This document shows, one piece after another, positions 5,573 through 6,758 of a DNA stretch of 6,758 bases. The notes beneath the pieces were generated by a model. The model saw nothing but the letters and a program-made list of their open reading frames with translations, had not been told where the DNA came from and made no database searches. The stretch is from an uncultured Collinsella sp. (GTDB lineage: Bacteria > Actinomycetota > Coriobacteriia > Coriobacteriales > Coriobacteriaceae): assembly GCA_900549275.1 (NCBI GenBank), contig URNU01000075.1:1-6758 (forward strand). The letters are read 5' to 3'. How positions within the stretch are numbered: position 1 is the stretch's first letter; each line of letters starts with the position of its first letter. A program made the position numbers and the translations under genes.

Positions 5573-5646
5573 AAAAAGCAGTTGCGGTGAAATAGGGACT
5601 GTTTGACGGCTTAACTGGCTTAAACAGTCCCTATTTCACCGCAACT
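5573..5646 (-). terminator. Possible intrinsic terminator of xdhC
   Basis: On the minus strand the 25-bp stem begins 17 nt after the xdhC stop codon and is followed, after GC, by five T residues (5573-5577). A very stable stem plus a T run at the end of a gene fits a Rho-independent terminator, one that would insulate rplE from xdhC transcription. The T run is short and the loop is large at 17 nt, so efficiency is uncertain. The same sequence could be a mobile palindrome that has taken on this job. Confidence 0.55.
5580..5646. repeat. Perfect 25-bp inverted repeat (palindromic element)
   Basis: Arms 5580-5604 and 5622-5646 are exact reverse complements with a 17-base centre (5605-5621). Each arm contains the core ggtgaaatagggactgttt or its complement. 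The stem would fold on either RNA strand. Such length and perfection exceed what a terminator needs and resemble dispersed palindromic elements (REP, BIME or MITE type). No transposase or target duplication is evident in the window, so the class is inferred. Confidence 0.85.
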
Positions 5647-5663
5647 CATATATGGGGATGCGA

Positions 5664-6707
5664 TTAGCGCTTGCGGGGGACAAGTTTGGTGCGGCGCAGG
5701 TGGATCATTTCGGCGGCAATGGAAATGGCGATTTCCTCGGGATCCTCCGCCTGAATGGCAACGCCGATCGGCAGGTGCAGTCCGTCGATCTGGCCCCGCG
5801 TAAAGCCCTCCTGCTCCAGGCGGGCGCGCACAAAGGCCGTCTTACGACGCGAGCCCAGGCAACCCAGATAGGCGGGCTTGGCGCGCATGGCCTGAATCAC
5901 CACGTCGATATCGGACTTGTGGCCTGCTGTGGCCACGACCACCAAGTCGCGCGGGCCGATGGGGCACAGCTCGTCCAGGTTCTTGTAGTCGACCAGACGA
6001 CGGTCGTAGACGCCGGGCACCCATTCGGGCGTCAGCGTGCCGGGACGATCGTCGCAGGCCACGACGGCAAAGCCCGCCGCCGTCAGCACGCGAGCCGTCG
6101 CGGCGCCCACGTGTCCGCAGCCAAAGATGTAGGTCAGGCCCTCGGGGCAGAGCGTCTCGATGTGCGCCGGGGGAATCTCGGAGGCAACGTTGGTGTAGGT
6201 GACCTTACTCCCCTCTTCCCTCAGCGAAAGCTCGGGGCAACCCACCATGGTGCGGCGCGACTCCTCGCCATGGTATTCGGCAGCGTCGCCTTCGAGCGCG
6301 CTTGCGATAAACGGCTCAAAATCGATGACGAAGTCGCCGATGCGGCGATACGCCAAGACGTCGGCAACCGACTGGAACAACGGCGCCTGGGTCGCGTCCA
6401 GGTGCAGATAGCACAGGCAGATGGCTCCGCCGCAGATCATGCCGGTATCGGAGTTCTCCCCGCCCATGGTGTAGCGGACCAGGCGCGACTGCCCCGCGGC
6501 CAGCAGCTCGCGGGCCTCGCCCAGCGCAAAGAGCTCGATTTTGCCGCCGCCGATGGTACCCGCTTGGCTGTCATCGGCAAAAACGGCCATCCAGGCGCCC
6601 ACGCCGCGCGGCGATGACCCTGCCGTGCCGGCCACGACCACGAGCTCGCACGTCTCACCAGCCTTCAGAGCGCCAAGCGCAGCATTCACCACATCGAGCT
6701 TTTCCAT
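5664..6707 (-). CDS. XdhC/CoxI-family molybdenum hydroxylase maturation protein
   Basis: XdhC proteins bind molybdenum cofactor, promote its sulfuration and help insert it into xanthine dehydrogenase-type enzymes in the cytosol; this role is family knowledge. The product has 347 residues with both standard parts. The N-terminal XdhC/CoxI domain has GSSPRGVGAWM (30-40), GTIGGGKIE (50-58) and GMICGG (89-94) with the conserved cysteine C92. The C-terminal Rossmann domain has FGCGHVG (195-201), CDDRP (218-222), ATAGHKSD (259-266), LGCLGSRRK (281-289), LPIGVAI (312-318) and PEEIAISIAAEMI (323-335). ATG at 6705-6707 with SD AGGA at 6715-6718, overlapping the stop of an upstream gene 9 nt away, so it is probably the last gene of its own operon. 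No hydroxylase gene is visible, so the client enzyme is unknown (a xanthine dehydrogenase or a selenium-dependent hydroxylase are possible). Confidence 0.92.
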   Translation of the reverse strand: MEKLDVVNAALGALKAGETCELVVVAGTAGSSPRGVGAWMAVFADDSQAGTIGGGKIELFALGEARELLAAGQSRLVRYTMGGENSDTGMICGGAICLCYLHLDATQAPLFQSVADVLAYRRIGDFVIDFEPFIASALEGDAAEYHGEESRRTMVGCPELSLREEGSKVTYTNVASEIPPAHIETLCPEGLTYIFGCGHVGAATARVLTAAGFAVVACDDRPGTLTPEWVPGVYDRRLVDYKNLDELCPIGPRDLVVVATAGHKSDIDVVIQAMRAKPAYLGCLGSRRKTAFVRARLEQEGFTRGQIDGLHLPIGVAIQAEDPEEIAISIAAEMIHLRRTKLVPRKR

Positions 6708-6716
6708 TGCAATTTC

Positions 6717-6758
6717 CTATCCCTGGAATACACCGGTGAGCATAGCGAGTGCCTCGAG
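6717..6758 (-). CDS. C-terminal end of an unidentified upstream gene
   Basis: Reading leftward from the window edge, an open frame of 13 codons (LEALAMLTGVFQG) ends in TAG at 6717-6719. It stops 9 nt before the xdhC ATG, and the xdhC SD overlaps the stop codon, as in a translationally coupled gene pair. The fragment is too short to identify. From memory, proteins of the EF2563/YqeB type (selenium-dependent molybdenum hydroxylase system), which often neighbour xdhC, end in a GG-x-LEA-like segment, which would fit LEA here, but this is a weak guess. Confidence 0.5.
   Translation of the reverse strand, partial: LEALAMLTGVFQG

Larger units (their letters stand above)
5352..5663. other. Intergenic region between xdhC and rplE
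   Basis: These 312 bases hold no credible gene on either strand; open frames that cross it have no family-like sequence and overlap real genes. From right to left it contains a perfect 25-bp inverted repeat just after xdhC, a triplicated 8-base motif, a candidate promoter facing rplE, and a leader of about 130 bases with weak stems and the rplE SD. It takes the place where rplX would normally sit. No remnant of rplX is recognisable. Confidence 0.8.

Noticed and set aside
4764..5606. Plus-strand open frame of 280 codons opposite rplE and running into the intergenic region
   Set aside because: Mostly antisense to rplE; the part beyond it has no conserved motif.
5652..6617. Plus-strand open frame of 321 codons opposite xdhC
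   Set aside because: It mirrors a well-supported XdhC gene and has A, G, H, Q-rich composition typical of antisense frames; it also lacks a convincing SD.

Overview
The window is a chromosomal piece of a GC-rich Gram-positive bacterium. Every real gene lies on the minus strand, so biological order runs from high to low coordinates. The protein sequences suggest Actinomycetota, class Coriobacteriia, perhaps Collinsella or a relative. Reasons are the zinc-binding S14 (type Z), a zinc-type adenylate kinase directly after secY, the general look of SecY and the ribosomal proteins, and the GC-rich third codon positions, which create long empty antisense ORFs. The class is inferred by recognition, not by a search.

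Right part (6758 to 5664): the last 13 codons of an unidentified upstream gene, then a complete XdhC/CoxI-family gene. XdhC proteins are maturation factors for molybdenum hydroxylases. Just past the xdhC stop is a perfect 25-bp inverted repeat (5580-5646). On the minus strand it is followed by T5, so it may be the xdhC terminator; its length and perfection also fit a palindromic REP- or MITE-like element.

Middle intergenic region (5663 to 5352, 312 bases): no gene seen. It holds the inverted repeat, three copies of an 8-base motif, a plausible sigma-70-type promoter pointing at rplE, and a leader of about 130 bases with possible short stems.

Left part (5351 to 1): the distal spc operon in the usual order: rplE, rpsZ (S14), rpsH, rplF, rplR, rpsE, rpmD, rplO, secY, adk (adk runs off the left edge). 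The operon supplies eight ribosomal proteins, the SecY translocon channel and adenylate kinase. The upstream half (rplN, rplX) is absent: rplE is the first gene and apparently has its own promoter. Genes from rplR to adk are tightly packed, with Shine-Dalgarno (SD) sequences inside or across the preceding stop codon and a GTG start of secY overlapping rplO. The larger gaps rplE-rpsZ, rpsZ-rpsH and rplF-rplR each hold an RNA hairpin, which may be regulatory or processing sites.

Most of the window is conserved housekeeping sequence. The points worth a second look are the operon break before rplE with the large palindrome beside it, the intra-operon hairpins, the shortened zinc LID of adenylate kinase, and the molybdenum-enzyme maturation gene next to ribosomal genes. 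I see no defence system, phage, transposase, CRISPR array, tRNA or rRNA.
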